Assembly: GCA_964427535.1 (NCBI GenBank)
Contig: CAYRVF010000061.1
Location: 1 to 30,908, forward strand
Origin: CAYRVF01 sp964427535
GTDB taxonomy: Bacteria; Chloroflexota; Ktedonobacteria; Ktedonobacterales; JADMIN01
Length of the DNA stretch: 30,908 nt
Direction: 5' to 3'
The position numbers and the translations under genes were made by a program. Shown here piece after piece: positions 6,969-15,674 of this stretch (position 1 is the stretch's first letter; each line of letters opens with the position of its first letter). The notes below the pieces were generated by a model. It made no database searches. It was not told the DNA's origin and worked only from the letters and a program-made list of their open reading frames with translations.

Positions 6969-8522
6969 ATGCCTGACCCTACTGCAACAACGACGTCCAG
7001 CCTTCCCGACGACACCCTGATGGCGTTGCGCTGCCGCGTTGCCCCTGACGTTACACTGCTCCGGCGTGGCGACGCGGCCTACGTGCTCCGCGAGCGGCCG
7101 TTCTGCCTGTTGCGTGTGACTCCGAAGGGGCTGGTGCTGCTGCGAGACCTCCGCGAGGGGCGCTCGCTGGCAGAGGCGGTAGCAACGACGCCAGGAATGC
7201 GCGGCCCTGTTGCAATTGCGTTTCTGGAGCGGCTGGCCGATCACAGCCTCGTCACCCTCGAACGGTATACGCCTGACTCAGAGCTGCCGTGCGTCTCCGT
7301 CATCGTGCCGGTCTATAACCGGCCAGACGCGCTTGCGGTGTGTCTCGATGCCCTCCAGCGAGTCAGTTATCCAGCCGGGCGCGTTGAGGTGATCGTCGTG
7401 GACGACGCTTCGACCGACGAGACGGCGCGCGTGGCCGAGCGGTGGGCTGGCCGGGTGCCGGTGCGCGTGGTGCGGGCGGCAACACATCTCGGCCCGGCGG
7501 CATGCCGCAACCTCGGCGCGCGGTCTGCGATGGGCGACATCCTGGCGTTTACGGACAGCGATTGCCTGCCCGATTCCGCCTGGCTCAGCACGCTCGCAGC
7601 CGAGTTCGGTGACGCGCGTGTGGCGGCTGCTGGCGGTGCGGTGCGCCCGGCGAGCGATGGCGACTGGCTGCAGCGCTACGAAGCCGTGCGCTCGCCGCTC
7701 GACATGGGCACGAGACCCGCGACGGTGCGTCCGCGCACGCCCGTCCCGTATCTGGTGAGCGCGAATCTGCTGGTGCGACGCAACGCCTTCCTGGAAGCGG
7801 ATGGATTCGACCCGGCGTTGCCCATCGGCGAGGATGTAGACCTCATCTGGCGCATCATTGAGCGCGGCGGGCAGGTGCTCTACCGGCCGGCGGGCGCCGT
7901 ACGGCACGACCACCGCCACCGGCTAGGCGCCTTTCTGCGGCGGCGGGCGTTCTACGCAGGCTCCGAGGTGGACCTATTGCTGCGGCATCCGGAGAACAGG
8001 CGTTTTCTCGTCGTGCCCCTGCCTCTGGTCGCCGCACTGGCCTGTAGTGCGGGCGCGCTAACGGCGCGCCGCTCGCGCCTGGCCCCGCTTGCTCTGCTAC
8101 CCTTGCTCGGCGAGATCGGCTGGGTGCGCTGGCAGGCGCGGCGAGAGGGATTGCCGCTCTCGACGGCGACGCTTGGCCGGGCGCTGTTGCGAGGGCATGG
8201 CGCGTTTCTCTACTATGCGGGCCTCAATCTCGCGCGCTACTACACGCTGCCGCTGGCGGCGCTCGGATTGGTGCCGCCGCTGCGTCGTTGGGCGCTGGCG
8301 ACGCTGGCACTGGCGCACCTCGGCCCGGCGCTCGCCGATGCGCGGCGGCTAAGGCCTCGACTGTTGTTGCCTGCATTCGTCGCGGCGTACGTGCTCGACA
8401 ATCTGGCTAACCACGCGGGCGTGGTGGCGGCATGCGTTCGTCTGCGCACTTTGGCCCCGCTCGCGCTGGATCTCGTGCCGCAACACTGGGGCGGACCTTC
8501 AGCGCGAACGGCGAGCCGGTGA
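6969..8522 (+). CDS. mftF: Mycofactocin glycosyltransferase MftF
   Basis: A 517-residue protein; ATG 6969 is preceded by GAGGA at a suitable distance, whereas the upstream GTG 6906 lies in the repeat. Residues 20-100 form a PqqD-like N-terminal region, followed by a family 2 glycosyltransferase domain: VSVIVPVYNRPD (109-120), VVDDAS (143-148), the metal-binding DSD (196-198) and GED (287-289) before DLIWRIIERG. The C-terminal third has several hydrophobic segments that would hold it at the membrane. MftF adds a beta-1,4-glucan chain to premycofactocin. The closing AYVLDNLANHAGV segment also resembles MftF. It is the last gene of the cluster in this window and converges with the MoxR-VWA gene, 18 bases away. 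Confidence 0.93.
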   Translation: MPDPTATTTSSLPDDTLMALRCRVAPDVTLLRRGDAAYVLRERPFCLLRVTPKGLVLLRDLREGRSLAEAVATTPGMRGPVAIAFLERLADHSLVTLERYTPDSELPCVSVIVPVYNRPDALAVCLDALQRVSYPAGRVEVIVVDDASTDETARVAERWAGRVPVRVVRAATHLGPAACRNLGARSAMGDILAFTDSDCLPDSAWLSTLAAEFGDARVAAAGGAVRPASDGDWLQRYEAVRSPLDMGTRPATVRPRTPVPYLVSANLLVRRNAFLEADGFDPALPIGEDVDLIWRIIERGGQVLYRPAGAVRHDHRHRLGAFLRRRAFYAGSEVDLLLRHPENRRFLVVPLPLVAALACSAGALTARRSRLAPLALLPLLGEIGWVRWQARREGLPLSTATLGRALLRGHGAFLYYAGLNLARYYTLPLAALGLVPPLRRWALATLALAHLGPALADARRLRPRLLLPAFVAAYVLDNLANHAGVVAACVRLRTLAPLALDLVPQHWGGPSARTASR

Positions 8523-8540
8523 ACCCTGGGCACAGATGGG

Positions 8541-10523
8541 TTATGCCGCCATGCACTGGCTGATGGCGCGCGGAATCGACGCGATACCCTCAATGGCCGC
8601 GCTCCGGCCGTTCCCCAGCGTGGCGAGCCGCTGGCAGCGCTTGAGCGATTCTGGCGACTGCCCTGTCGCGACGACGTGCAGCGTGGGATAGGCCGCCGCG
8701 AGGACCTCCGCTGGCTCGCCCATCGTCTGCAGGCCATCGCTGAAGAGCAGGCCTATGCGCTCCTGTGTCTCGGCGGCGGCGAGCTCGTCCAGCCCAACAC
8801 GCAGGCCGAGGCCGAGGTTGGTTAGCCCGTGGCCGGAGAGCGAGAGCACGCGGTCGATCAGCGTATCAAGCGGCACGGATTCGTTCAGCGCCTTCACGAT
8901 GGCCGCGTCGCGCCAGAAGGCGACCACCGCGAACGGGTCCTGTCCGGCCTGGATGGCGAACGCCGCCAGCGCGAGCGCCGCGTGGAAGATAGCACTGCCC
9001 TTCATCGAGCCTGAGATGTCGAGCATTAGCGCGTACGCCCGGCGGCGGTGGCGGCGCTCCAGCACCCACAGGTCGTCGTCGGCGGGCCAGGGATTGGCGG
9101 CGAGGGTATCCAGCGAGCGCTCGATATCTAGCTCGGTGGCCTCGCCGGTGTACGGCACGCTCGTCAGGCGTCCGCGTCCGCTGCGCGCGCCGATGGAGTG
9201 CCGCGCCGTGCGGACAAGAAGCTGTCGCGCCAGCACACGCGCGAGCAGCCGCAGCTCGCGGTGATCGTACAGATCGGCCAGCTCGCCCAGCAGGTCGAAT
9301 GGGTTGCCGGGTTCGTCGCGCAGCGCGGCGTCGAGGGCCTCCGGTGTGAGGTCGTCGCGACGCACGAGCTGCTCCAGGGAAGGGTGCTCACGCAGCACTG
9401 TTCGCAGCATGCGCTGGCCGGACTGTCGCGACGATGCGGCCCGCCGCGCCTCCTCGCCGCTGTACACACGGCCGCCACTCGGTGTGCCCGATGCCTGGAC
9501 GTTCCCTGTCGATGCACCCGGCGGCCGTCCGTTCGCGGCGGAGGATTCCGGCGCTGCCTCCTGGCCTTCGGTCGCGTCGCCGAACAGCATGTCGGCGGCG
9601 GAATGGCGCCCGTCACCGTCGGGTGGGGGCGAGTCGTCGTCGGGAAGGTCGGCGAGCGCGGCCAGCACCACCTCTTCGATCAGCTCGTCTGGTGTCCGGC
9701 GCGACGACTCGGGCACGACGATTTTGATCGAGAGCGCCGTCTGCGCGGCGGCGACCAGCGTGCGCCGGGCGCTCGTGTCGGTGCGGGCAGAGCGCAGCAT
9801 CACCGCGCGGAGGGTCGCGAGCTGCTCGGCCACCAGCACGAAGTCGATGGCCGCGCGCACGGAGGCGCCCATGCGAATCTCGGGATGCTCGCGCGTGCGG
9901 CGGACCGCGCGCACCGCCAGCCGCAGCAGCCATCCGTCGTTGCTGCCAGTTCGCAGAGAGACGATGTCGCGCTCCTCGGCTTCGGGCTGGTACGTCATAC
10001 GCACGCGGCAGAGGCGGTCCACCACCGCGCCGCTCAGCCGTCCTGTGCCGATGTTGTCGAAGGGGTTCATCGCGGCGATCACGCGGAATCCGTCCGCGGC
10101 CTCGATCAGCCCGGTGCGGGGCACGGTCAGCTCGCGCTCGGCCATCGCCGTGATCAGCGTGTTGAGCGTATCTTCCGGGATGCGGTTGAACTCTTCGAGG
10201 TAGAGCAGCCCGCCATCGCGCATCGCCAGCGGTAGCGGACCATACACGAAGTTCTCGGGCGTGTAGTCTTCTTTCAGCACGCGTGCGGGGCTGTGGTGTC
10301 CCACCAGCTTGGCGGGGGTCAGGTCGGCGTTGCCCTCGACGAAATGCAGCGGAGTGGCGCCTGCGGCGGCGATGGCACGCAGCAGCGTCGACTTGCTGGT
10401 GCCCGGCGGACCCTCTAGCAGCAGATCGCGCCCAGCGCCGAGCGCGGCGAGGATGAGCTGTGTCTCCTCTTCGCGCCCGACGACCTGAGCATGCACGTCC
10501 TGATAGATGCGACGGATATCCAT
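8541..10523 (-). CDS. Fused MoxR-type AAA+ ATPase and VWA-domain protein
   Basis: A 660-residue protein. The AAA+ half (about 1-290) has Walker A GPPGTSKST (38-46), Walker B LLYLEE (106-111), sensor-1 Asn in AMNP (153) and a likely arginine finger in VDR (170). A Gly/Ser/Pro-rich linker (about 295-365) leads to a helical region and then a VWA domain with MIDAS residues DISGS (502-506), Thr568 and Asp596. Normally the AAA+ and VWA parts are separate genes, as in CoxD/CoxE, MoxR/VWA and BchI/BchD; BchD-like fusions also exist. These pairs act as chaperones that mature or insert metal into target enzymes. It lies 62 bases after a zinc alcohol dehydrogenase gene, so the two are probably cotranscribed. 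The ribosome site is weak. Confidence 0.9.
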   Translation of the reverse strand: MDIRRIYQDVHAQVVGREEETQLILAALGAGRDLLLEGPPGTSKSTLLRAIAAAGATPLHFVEGNADLTPAKLVGHHSPARVLKEDYTPENFVYGPLPLAMRDGGLLYLEEFNRIPEDTLNTLITAMAERELTVPRTGLIEAADGFRVIAAMNPFDNIGTGRLSGAVVDRLCRVRMTYQPEAEERDIVSLRTGSNDGWLLRLAVRAVRRTREHPEIRMGASVRAAIDFVLVAEQLATLRAVMLRSARTDTSARRTLVAAAQTALSIKIVVPESSRRTPDELIEEVVLAALADLPDDDSPPPDGDGRHSAADMLFGDATEGQEAAPESSAANGRPPGASTGNVQASGTPSGGRVYSGEEARRAASSRQSGQRMLRTVLREHPSLEQLVRRDDLTPEALDAALRDEPGNPFDLLGELADLYDHRELRLLARVLARQLLVRTARHSIGARSGRGRLTSVPYTGEATELDIERSLDTLAANPWPADDDLWVLERRHRRRAYALMLDISGSMKGSAIFHAALALAAFAIQAGQDPFAVVAFWRDAAIVKALNESVPLDTLIDRVLSLSGHGLTNLGLGLRVGLDELAAAETQERIGLLFSDGLQTMGEPAEVLAAAYPTLHVVATGQSPESLKRCQRLATLGNGRSAAIEGIASIPRAISQCMAA

Positions 10524-10585
10524 GCGTGTCCAGGGGAGCGGTGCCAGCGGGCCAGCAAAAGCCTGCTGACACCTGGAATTTACGT

Positions 10586-11701
10586 TTAGCTGTAGACGAC
10601 GAGCCCGCGGATATTCTTGCCCGCAAGCATATCCTGGTAGCCCTCGTTGATCTGGTCGAGCGTGTAGGTGCGCGTGACCAGCTCGTCGATCTTGAGCTTG
10701 CCCGCGCGGTACAAATCGATGTAACGCAACAGGTCGGTGCGCGGATTGGAGGTGCCGTAGAGGCAGCCCATGACTTCCTTCTGCGAGAGCACCAGATCGA
10801 GCGGATTGACGTCGATGTGGTCATTGGTGGCCGGAGAGAGCCCGACGACCACCACACGCCCGGCCTTGCGGATGGCCTTCGACGCGTTGCCGACGTGCTC
10901 GGGCTGCACGACGTCGATCGTTACGATGGCCTTATCGGCGCCGACACCGTTGGTCAGGTCCTTAATGCGCTGGACGGGATCTTCTTTGTTGGGATTGATG
11001 GTGTGGGTGGCGCCGAACTCCTCGGCCATCTCCAGCTTGTAATCGACGGGATCGATGGCGATGATTTTGGCCGCGCCGCCGACGTTCGCGCCCTGCACGG
11101 CGTTGATGCCGATGCCACCGATGCCGAAGACGGCGACCGTCTCGCCGGGTTGCACGTCGGCGCGGTTGACCGCCGAGCCGAAGCCCGTCGGCACGCCACA
11201 GCCGACGAGCGAGAGCGTCCGCAGCGGCAGGTCGTTGTCGATCTTGACGACGGACGCCTCGGGTACCACGGTGTACTCGCTGAACGTGCCCAGCAGGCAG
11301 AACTGGCCGAGGTCTCTGTTCTCGGGGTCGTGCAGGCGGAATGTGCCGTCGGGCTGCGGCCCCTGCAGGATCGACGCGCCCATATCGCAGAGCATGGTCA
11401 GGCCCATGCTGCAGAAGCGGCACGTGCCGCATGAGGGAATGAAGGTCAGGATGACGGGATCGCCGGGCTTCACGGATGTCACACCCTCCCCCACGCGCTC
11501 GACGGTGCCCGCGCCTTCGTGGCCGCACACGATGGGGTAGAACGTCGGCAGATCACCAGTGACCGCATGCCAGTCTGAGTGACACAGCCCACTCGACGCG
11601 AGATGCACCATCACCTCGCCGAGCTTGGGCTCGTCGACCTCGATCTCCTCGATCTTGAAGGGTTCGCCTACGCCATACAGGACAGCCGCACGGGATTTCA
11701 T
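10586..11701 (-). CDS. Zinc-dependent alcohol dehydrogenase, NDMA-dependent/mycofactocin-associated type
   Basis: A 371-residue medium-chain dehydrogenase. The catalytic zinc site has Cys40 and His61-Glu62 (GHEGAG). The structural zinc lobe has Cys91, Cys94, Cys97 and Cys105, and the nucleotide fold carries GIGGIG (193-198). The length, a C-terminus ending RGLVVYS and segments such as SSGLCHSDWHAVTGDLP and GCGVPTGFGSAVNRADV match the class III-like alcohol dehydrogenases that hold non-exchangeable NAD and need an external acceptor (NDMA in vitro, mycofactocin in vivo; Rxyl_3153-type family). Location beside mftABCF strongly supports a mycofactocin-using role. The natural alcohol cannot be read from sequence. 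It has its own upstream region of about 250 bases and precedes the MoxR-VWA gene. Confidence 0.92.
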   Translation of the reverse strand: MKSRAAVLYGVGEPFKIEEIEVDEPKLGEVMVHLASSGLCHSDWHAVTGDLPTFYPIVCGHEGAGTVERVGEGVTSVKPGDPVILTFIPSCGTCRFCSMGLTMLCDMGASILQGPQPDGTFRLHDPENRDLGQFCLLGTFSEYTVVPEASVVKIDNDLPLRTLSLVGCGVPTGFGSAVNRADVQPGETVAVFGIGGIGINAVQGANVGGAAKIIAIDPVDYKLEMAEEFGATHTINPNKEDPVQRIKDLTNGVGADKAIVTIDVVQPEHVGNASKAIRKAGRVVVVGLSPATNDHIDVNPLDLVLSQKEVMGCLYGTSNPRTDLLRYIDLYRAGKLKIDELVTRTYTLDQINEGYQDMLAGKNIRGLVVYS

Positions 11702-11911
11702 GACAGCCTGCCTTTCACGTCGTCGTGAACCTGCTCACCTCTCACCCTACTAAGGAGACGCCGACCCAGCCGCCAGGCATCCCGGCGGTGTCAGTAGCAT
11801 AGTGCGTATCTTGTGTGAGAATCAAGTGGCACACCCGAGTTCACCTGACGTGTGTACGCCACGAGCACGTGAGTCACCCTGTCGCCGTCAGCGGAAGCGC
11901 CCGGTGCACGA

Positions 11912-11945
11912 CCCCTCCCCTCCAAGGGGAGGAGGTAGGGGGAGA
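11912..11945. repeat. Palindromic repeat downstream of the binding-protein gene
   Basis: Perfect 8-base arms at 11914-11921 and 11925-11932 have a 3-base loop, followed by a G-rich tail. It lies 9 bases beyond the stop of the leftward binding-protein gene and may serve as its terminator, although no T-tract is present. It shows the same C-rich/G-rich style as the other dispersed repeats. The rest of the 252-base gap (11702-11953) contains no recognisable gene. Confidence 0.55.
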
Positions 11946-11953
11946 GGTTCGGC

Positions 11954-12937
11954 CTACACTATGCCACGCAGCCCATAGGGCACCTTCGTCGGGTCACCCT
12001 CGATGGCTGGGGTGAGTGGAGTGAGGCCCGCGTCGCTGAGGATGCTCTGTGCCTTCGACGTGAAGAGGAATCTGACGAAGGCGATGGCGCCCTGGTCGTT
12101 CGTGCGTGTGGAGGGAATCGTGATGGTGTATTCGATTGGCGCGCCGGTCAACGTCTGCCCGGAAGGCAGCCTATAGCTCACCTGTGAGTAGGTGTCGGTC
12201 TCGCCGAGGTTGCCCAGGTTCACCTGATCGGGCAGCGAGACATACGGCAAACCCGCCTGCTTGACGTCGACCAGAAACAGCAAGGCCGCGTCGAGACTGC
12301 CGCTCCGTAGGCCCGCGATCACGGCTTGCGACGAGGGGAGGGTCACCGAGCGATCGAGGATGCGGCTCGCCAGGCCCGGCTGGTGGTAATAGCGCTCGGC
12401 CAGCTCGGCCGCGAAGATGGCGTTGACGCCGGTCAGGTCACTCTCTGGGTTCACACGTCCCAGCCGCACACCTGGCTGCTGGATGGTGGTGTACCACGCG
12501 CTGGTGCCGCTGCTCCCCTGGAGCTGGGCCGCGAGTGGGCTGCCGGGCCTGTAGGCCAGCACGATCGGCGTCGTCGCGAAACGGGCGTACCAGGTGACCA
12601 GCGCTTGCTGCGACGGCGCCATCAACAACTGATCGGGCTGGGGCGAGGAACTGACGAAGTCGTCGGGCGTGAACCTACCAGACTGGATGCGCTTCGCGAG
12701 CGCAAAGGAATCGCCGCTCGTTCCAGCGAAGGTGCAGCACGTCGCCTGAAATGCCGGACCGATCCCGCGCTCGAACACGCTCGCGAGCGTGCTGTCGTAG
12801 GCCACATGCACCGTGCCCGCGGCGGCCTCAACCGAGGGGCCGCACCCAGCCAGCACCTCCGCCGCCAGCACGACGATCAGTCCGATCACTCCCGCGCGCC
12901 GCGATACCGTGCCCGGCACCCGTCGTGGCCATCTCAT
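11954..12937 (-). CDS. Molybdate/tungstate-type ABC substrate-binding lipoprotein
   Basis: The start is set at the ATG at 12937 because AAGGAG is 7 bases upstream; the frame extends to 13000. The 327-residue protein begins with basic residues, a hydrophobic segment (GVIGLIVVLAAEVLAGC) and a lipobox ending LAGC, so it should be an exported lipoprotein. The mature part shows the class II binding-protein layout of WtpA/ModA (VHVAYDSTL, a Ser/Thr-rich GTSGDSFALAKRI, DDFVSSSPQPDQLLM, RVNPESDLTGVNA and a late IPSTRTNDQGAIAFVRFLFT). No permease or ATPase gene is adjacent, so the import partners must be elsewhere. The anion specificity is inferred only; another oxyanion is possible. Confidence 0.75.
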   Translation of the reverse strand: MRWPRRVPGTVSRRAGVIGLIVVLAAEVLAGCGPSVEAAAGTVHVAYDSTLASVFERGIGPAFQATCCTFAGTSGDSFALAKRIQSGRFTPDDFVSSSPQPDQLLMAPSQQALVTWYARFATTPIVLAYRPGSPLAAQLQGSSGTSAWYTTIQQPGVRLGRVNPESDLTGVNAIFAAELAERYYHQPGLASRILDRSVTLPSSQAVIAGLRSGSLDAALLFLVDVKQAGLPYVSLPDQVNLGNLGETDTYSQVSYRLPSGQTLTGAPIEYTITIPSTRTNDQGAIAFVRFLFTSKAQSILSDAGLTPLTPAIEGDPTKVPYGLRGIV

Positions 12938-13012
12938 ACCCGCGCTCCTTGCGTCCGCCTCGTCCTGTCTGCTCGCGCGAGCACGCAACATTCGCACCAT
13001 AATCAGGCGCGG

Positions 13013-14725
13013 CTACGTCCTGTGCTCGCGCGCGGCGAGTGAGCGTTCCTGCCAGACGCGTTCCGCCGACGCACTGGCCGCTCGCTGCTCACCGACCGCG
13101 CCCTCAGTTCGGGTTAGCGGCAGGCGCACCTCAAACGTCGAACCAGCGCCGGAGCTGCTGGACACGCGAATCTCGCCGCCGTGCGCCTGCGCGATCCACT
13201 GTGCGATGGCGAGACCCAGTCCACTGCCCGAGGAGCCCGACGATTGGCCGCTCTCGCCCGTCAGTCGGTCCGTCGAGCGCGCGGCATCGGCGCGGTAGAA
13301 GCGGTCGAAGAGGTGCGCCAGATGCTCGGGCGGAATGCCCGGCCCGTCGTCTTCCACACGCGCCCAGGCCCATGTTCCCTGACCATCGCCGGCGTCGCCG
13401 CTCCCGGTGGAGATGGTGACACGGCTGCCATGCCCAGCAGTGAACTTGATGCCGTTCTCGATCAGGTTTGTGAGCAGATGCGCCAGGTAGACGCGATCCC
13501 CCAGCGCAAGCGTCTCGGGCAGCGACCGCACCGTCAGGGTGACGCCCTGCCGCCGCGCGAGTGGGGATAGCCGCTCCACCACCTCCAGAGCGACATCGCT
13601 CAGATCAATGGGTTCACGCTGGAGGGATGTCTGGCCGGCATCGGCGCGGGCGAGCAACAAGAGATCGTTGACGAGACGGCTCATGCTGTCGGCCTCTTCC
13701 TGGATGATAGTCAACGACCGCGCTATTTCGGCTGGTGTGCGCTGCCCGCTGAGTGCCCGCTCGGTCTCCAGGCTGACGAGCGTGAGCGGCGTACGCAGCT
13801 CGTGGCTGGCGTCGGCGGTGAACTGCCGCTGACGGGCGAAGGCGGCTTCGAGACGGCCCAGCATGTCGTCGAAGGTCGCGGCCAGCTCGCCGAGCTCATC
13901 CGACCGGCGCAGGTTGAGGCGACGGCTTAGGTCAGTCTCTTCGATCGCGCGCGCGGTACGAGTGAGCAACCGGACGGGACGCATCGCGCGGGTCGCGAGC
14001 CAGTAGCCACCGATGGCGGCGACGAGCAGCGTGATCGGCCCGGCGACCAGCAGTCCTGGCAGCAGCGACTGCAGCACGTTGCCCTTTGCCTGTTGCATCG
14101 CTAGCACCAGATATCCCACGGTCTGCCCATGCCTCTGGATCTGATTCAGAGAGACATCATATTCACCTGAGACCGTGGTACGTGTCGCTTGTGCGGAGCC
14201 AACGGCCTCAGGGCCCTGCAATGGCAGCGTCAGCGACAGCGATGACTCGAACGGAAAGAACGCCGCTTGGTCGATGGCACGCGACTTGGTGACAAAGGTC
14301 GCTTCCCACTCGCGAAGCTGATTGAACGGGGCGGAGCCGGGCGGTATGGGACCGTAGGTCTGCGTCACCTGCCCACTTGTATTGATCAGCATGGCGACGT
14401 CGAACGGCCCAAGGGGATAATCTGACTTCGTCGCTTGCACTTTATCCATGAGCGACTTCGGCGGCAGTGTCGCGCTTTTCCAGACGTCAGGCAGATCGAA
14501 CTGATGCGTGGTCTCGTCGTAGGTCTGGAGCAGCTGGCTCTGACGGGTAATGAACTCGGCGCGCGCGGCGTTGCGCTGAGCGGTGACAGTCGTCTCATAG
14601 ACCGCCGCGCTGAAGACGCAGAACACCACCGCGAGAATCAGCAGATACCAGAGCGTCAGGCGAATACGCACACTGCGCAGGCCACGGACGGCTCTCGCGG
14701 CGGCTCGCCCTGGATGTATGCGCAT
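13013..14725 (-). CDS. Two-component sensor histidine kinase
   Basis: A 570-residue membrane sensor kinase. It has TM1 at about 25-44, an extracytoplasmic sensor region at about 45-222, TM2 at about 223-245, a HAMP domain with DELGELAATFDDM (276-288), a HisKA box DASHELRTP with the phospho-accepting His308, and an ATPase domain with N-box LLTNLIENGIKF (417-428), G1 DDGPGIP, an F-box and the G2 segment SGSGLGLAIAQWI. The ATG is preceded by AAAGGAG. It is downstream of the response regulator gene with a gap of 32 bases, so they form one operon. The stimulus is unknown, but the divergent ABC exporter suggests envelope stress or a toxic compound. A 38-residue tail follows the kinase core. Confidence 0.95.
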   Translation of the reverse strand: MRIHPGRAAARAVRGLRSVRIRLTLWYLLILAVVFCVFSAAVYETTVTAQRNAARAEFITRQSQLLQTYDETTHQFDLPDVWKSATLPPKSLMDKVQATKSDYPLGPFDVAMLINTSGQVTQTYGPIPPGSAPFNQLREWEATFVTKSRAIDQAAFFPFESSLSLTLPLQGPEAVGSAQATRTTVSGEYDVSLNQIQRHGQTVGYLVLAMQQAKGNVLQSLLPGLLVAGPITLLVAAIGGYWLATRAMRPVRLLTRTARAIEETDLSRRLNLRRSDELGELAATFDDMLGRLEAAFARQRQFTADASHELRTPLTLVSLETERALSGQRTPAEIARSLTIIQEEADSMSRLVNDLLLLARADAGQTSLQREPIDLSDVALEVVERLSPLARRQGVTLTVRSLPETLALGDRVYLAHLLTNLIENGIKFTAGHGSRVTISTGSGDAGDGQGTWAWARVEDDGPGIPPEHLAHLFDRFYRADAARSTDRLTGESGQSSGSSGSGLGLAIAQWIAQAHGGEIRVSSSSGAGSTFEVRLPLTRTEGAVGEQRAASASAERVWQERSLAAREHRT

Positions 14726-14757
14726 GTCGCGCTCCTTTCGTCGTGCCGATTCCTCGC

Positions 14758-15429
14758 TCAGGGCACGCGCAGACGGTAGCCGGTTCCCCGCACCGTCTCC
14801 AGCAGCTTCACGTCGAACGGATCGTCGATCTGTCGCCGCAACCGGCGCACATAGACGTCCACGACGTTCGATGTGCCGTCGAAGTCGTAGCTCCAGATGT
14901 GCTGCTCGATCATATCGCGCGTCAACACCTGATTGGGATGCCGCAAGAAGAGCTCGAGCAGCGAGAAGAGCTTGCCCGACAGCTCGATGCGCTTGCCGCC
15001 GCGCTCCACCAGATGGCTCGCTGGATCGAGGCGAAGGTCGCCGACGTGCAGCCAGGCCGCGCGTGAGGGTGACTCTCGCCGCAGCAGCGCACGCAACCGC
15101 GCCAGCAGCTCGCTGAGCGCGAACGGCTTGACGAGATAATCGTCCGCGCCGCTATCCAGCCCGCGCACGCGGTCCTGCACGGTGTCGCGGGCGGTGAGCA
15201 TCAGAATCGGCGTGTTGAGCTGATGTGCCCGCAGATCGCGGCAAACCGTCAGTCCGTCTTTGCCCGGCAGCAGGATATCCAGAATGATGGCATCGTAGCA
15301 TGCCGCGAGCGCGAGCTCCTCCGCGGAGACGCCATCGTAGGCGCGGTCCACCGCATAGCCAGCCTCGCGCAGACTCAGATCGAGCGCCGCATTGAGCCGA
15401 TGGTTGTCCTCGACGAGCAAGATCCGCAT
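14758..15429 (-). CDS. OmpR/PhoB-family response regulator
   Basis: A 223-residue regulator. The receiver domain has the acidic pair in LLVEDN, the phosphorylated Asp51 (AIILDILLPGKDGL), Thr79 and Lys101 (LVKPF). The C-terminal half is a winged helix of the OmpR/PhoB type (RLDPASHLVERGGKRIELS ... SNVVDVYVRRLRRQID ... VRGTGYRL). The start has a GGAGGAGG ribosome site. It is cotranscribed with the downstream histidine kinase. Upstream lie two 7-4-7 direct-repeat boxes that fit binding by this protein family, so autoregulation and control of the divergent ABC genes are likely. Confidence 0.96.
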   Translation of the reverse strand: MRILLVEDNHRLNAALDLSLREAGYAVDRAYDGVSAEELALAACYDAIILDILLPGKDGLTVCRDLRAHQLNTPILMLTARDTVQDRVRGLDSGADDYLVKPFALSELLARLRALLRRESPSRAAWLHVGDLRLDPASHLVERGGKRIELSGKLFSLLELFLRHPNQVLTRDMIEQHIWSYDFDGTSNVVDVYVRRLRRQIDDPFDVKLLETVRGTGYRLRVP

Positions 15430-15502
15430 CGGCGCCTCCTCCCCACGGTGGTCTCACTCCCACCCACTCACGACGGTCGTCTCTGAGTATCTCTCACCGC
15501 AA

Positions 15503-15567
15503 CATGACACGCAGATGACACGGGCTGCCCGCACCTGTCATCTGGCGGTCATCTCCGGCAGGTAGAG
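15503..15567. promoter_or_regulatory. Divergent promoter with paired PhoB/OmpR-type direct-repeat boxes
   Basis: Rightward box: CTGTCAT (15534-15540), 4 bases, CGGTCAT (15545-15551), then TAGAGT at 15562-15567, 10 bases on, as a -10. Leftward box, on the minus strand: GTGTCAT (15520-15514), 4 bases, GTGTCAT (15509-15503), then GATACT (15490-15485), 12 bases on. Both have the 11-base period of PhoB/OmpR sites and replace a -35 element. The rightward box serves the ABC genes and the leftward box serves the regulator-kinase operon. Confidence 0.65.
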
Positions 15568-15674
15568 TGCTCGCCAGACGCGGCAGTCAGCGCCGCCCGC
15601 GACAGGACACCGGCGCAGCCGCATCGGCGTTCCCGACGCCGCGTGAGGGAACGCGCAAGAAAGAAGGGTACCGC

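Noticed and set aside
9198..10235. A 345-codon open frame on the plus strand opposite the MoxR-VWA gene
   Set aside because: It is antisense to a clear gene; the composition is His/Arg/Gly-rich with no domain, typical of a GC-rich shadow frame.
10460..11434. A 324-codon open frame opposite the alcohol dehydrogenase
   Set aside because: It is a mirror frame of a well-recognised enzyme, with no ribosome site or recognisable motif.
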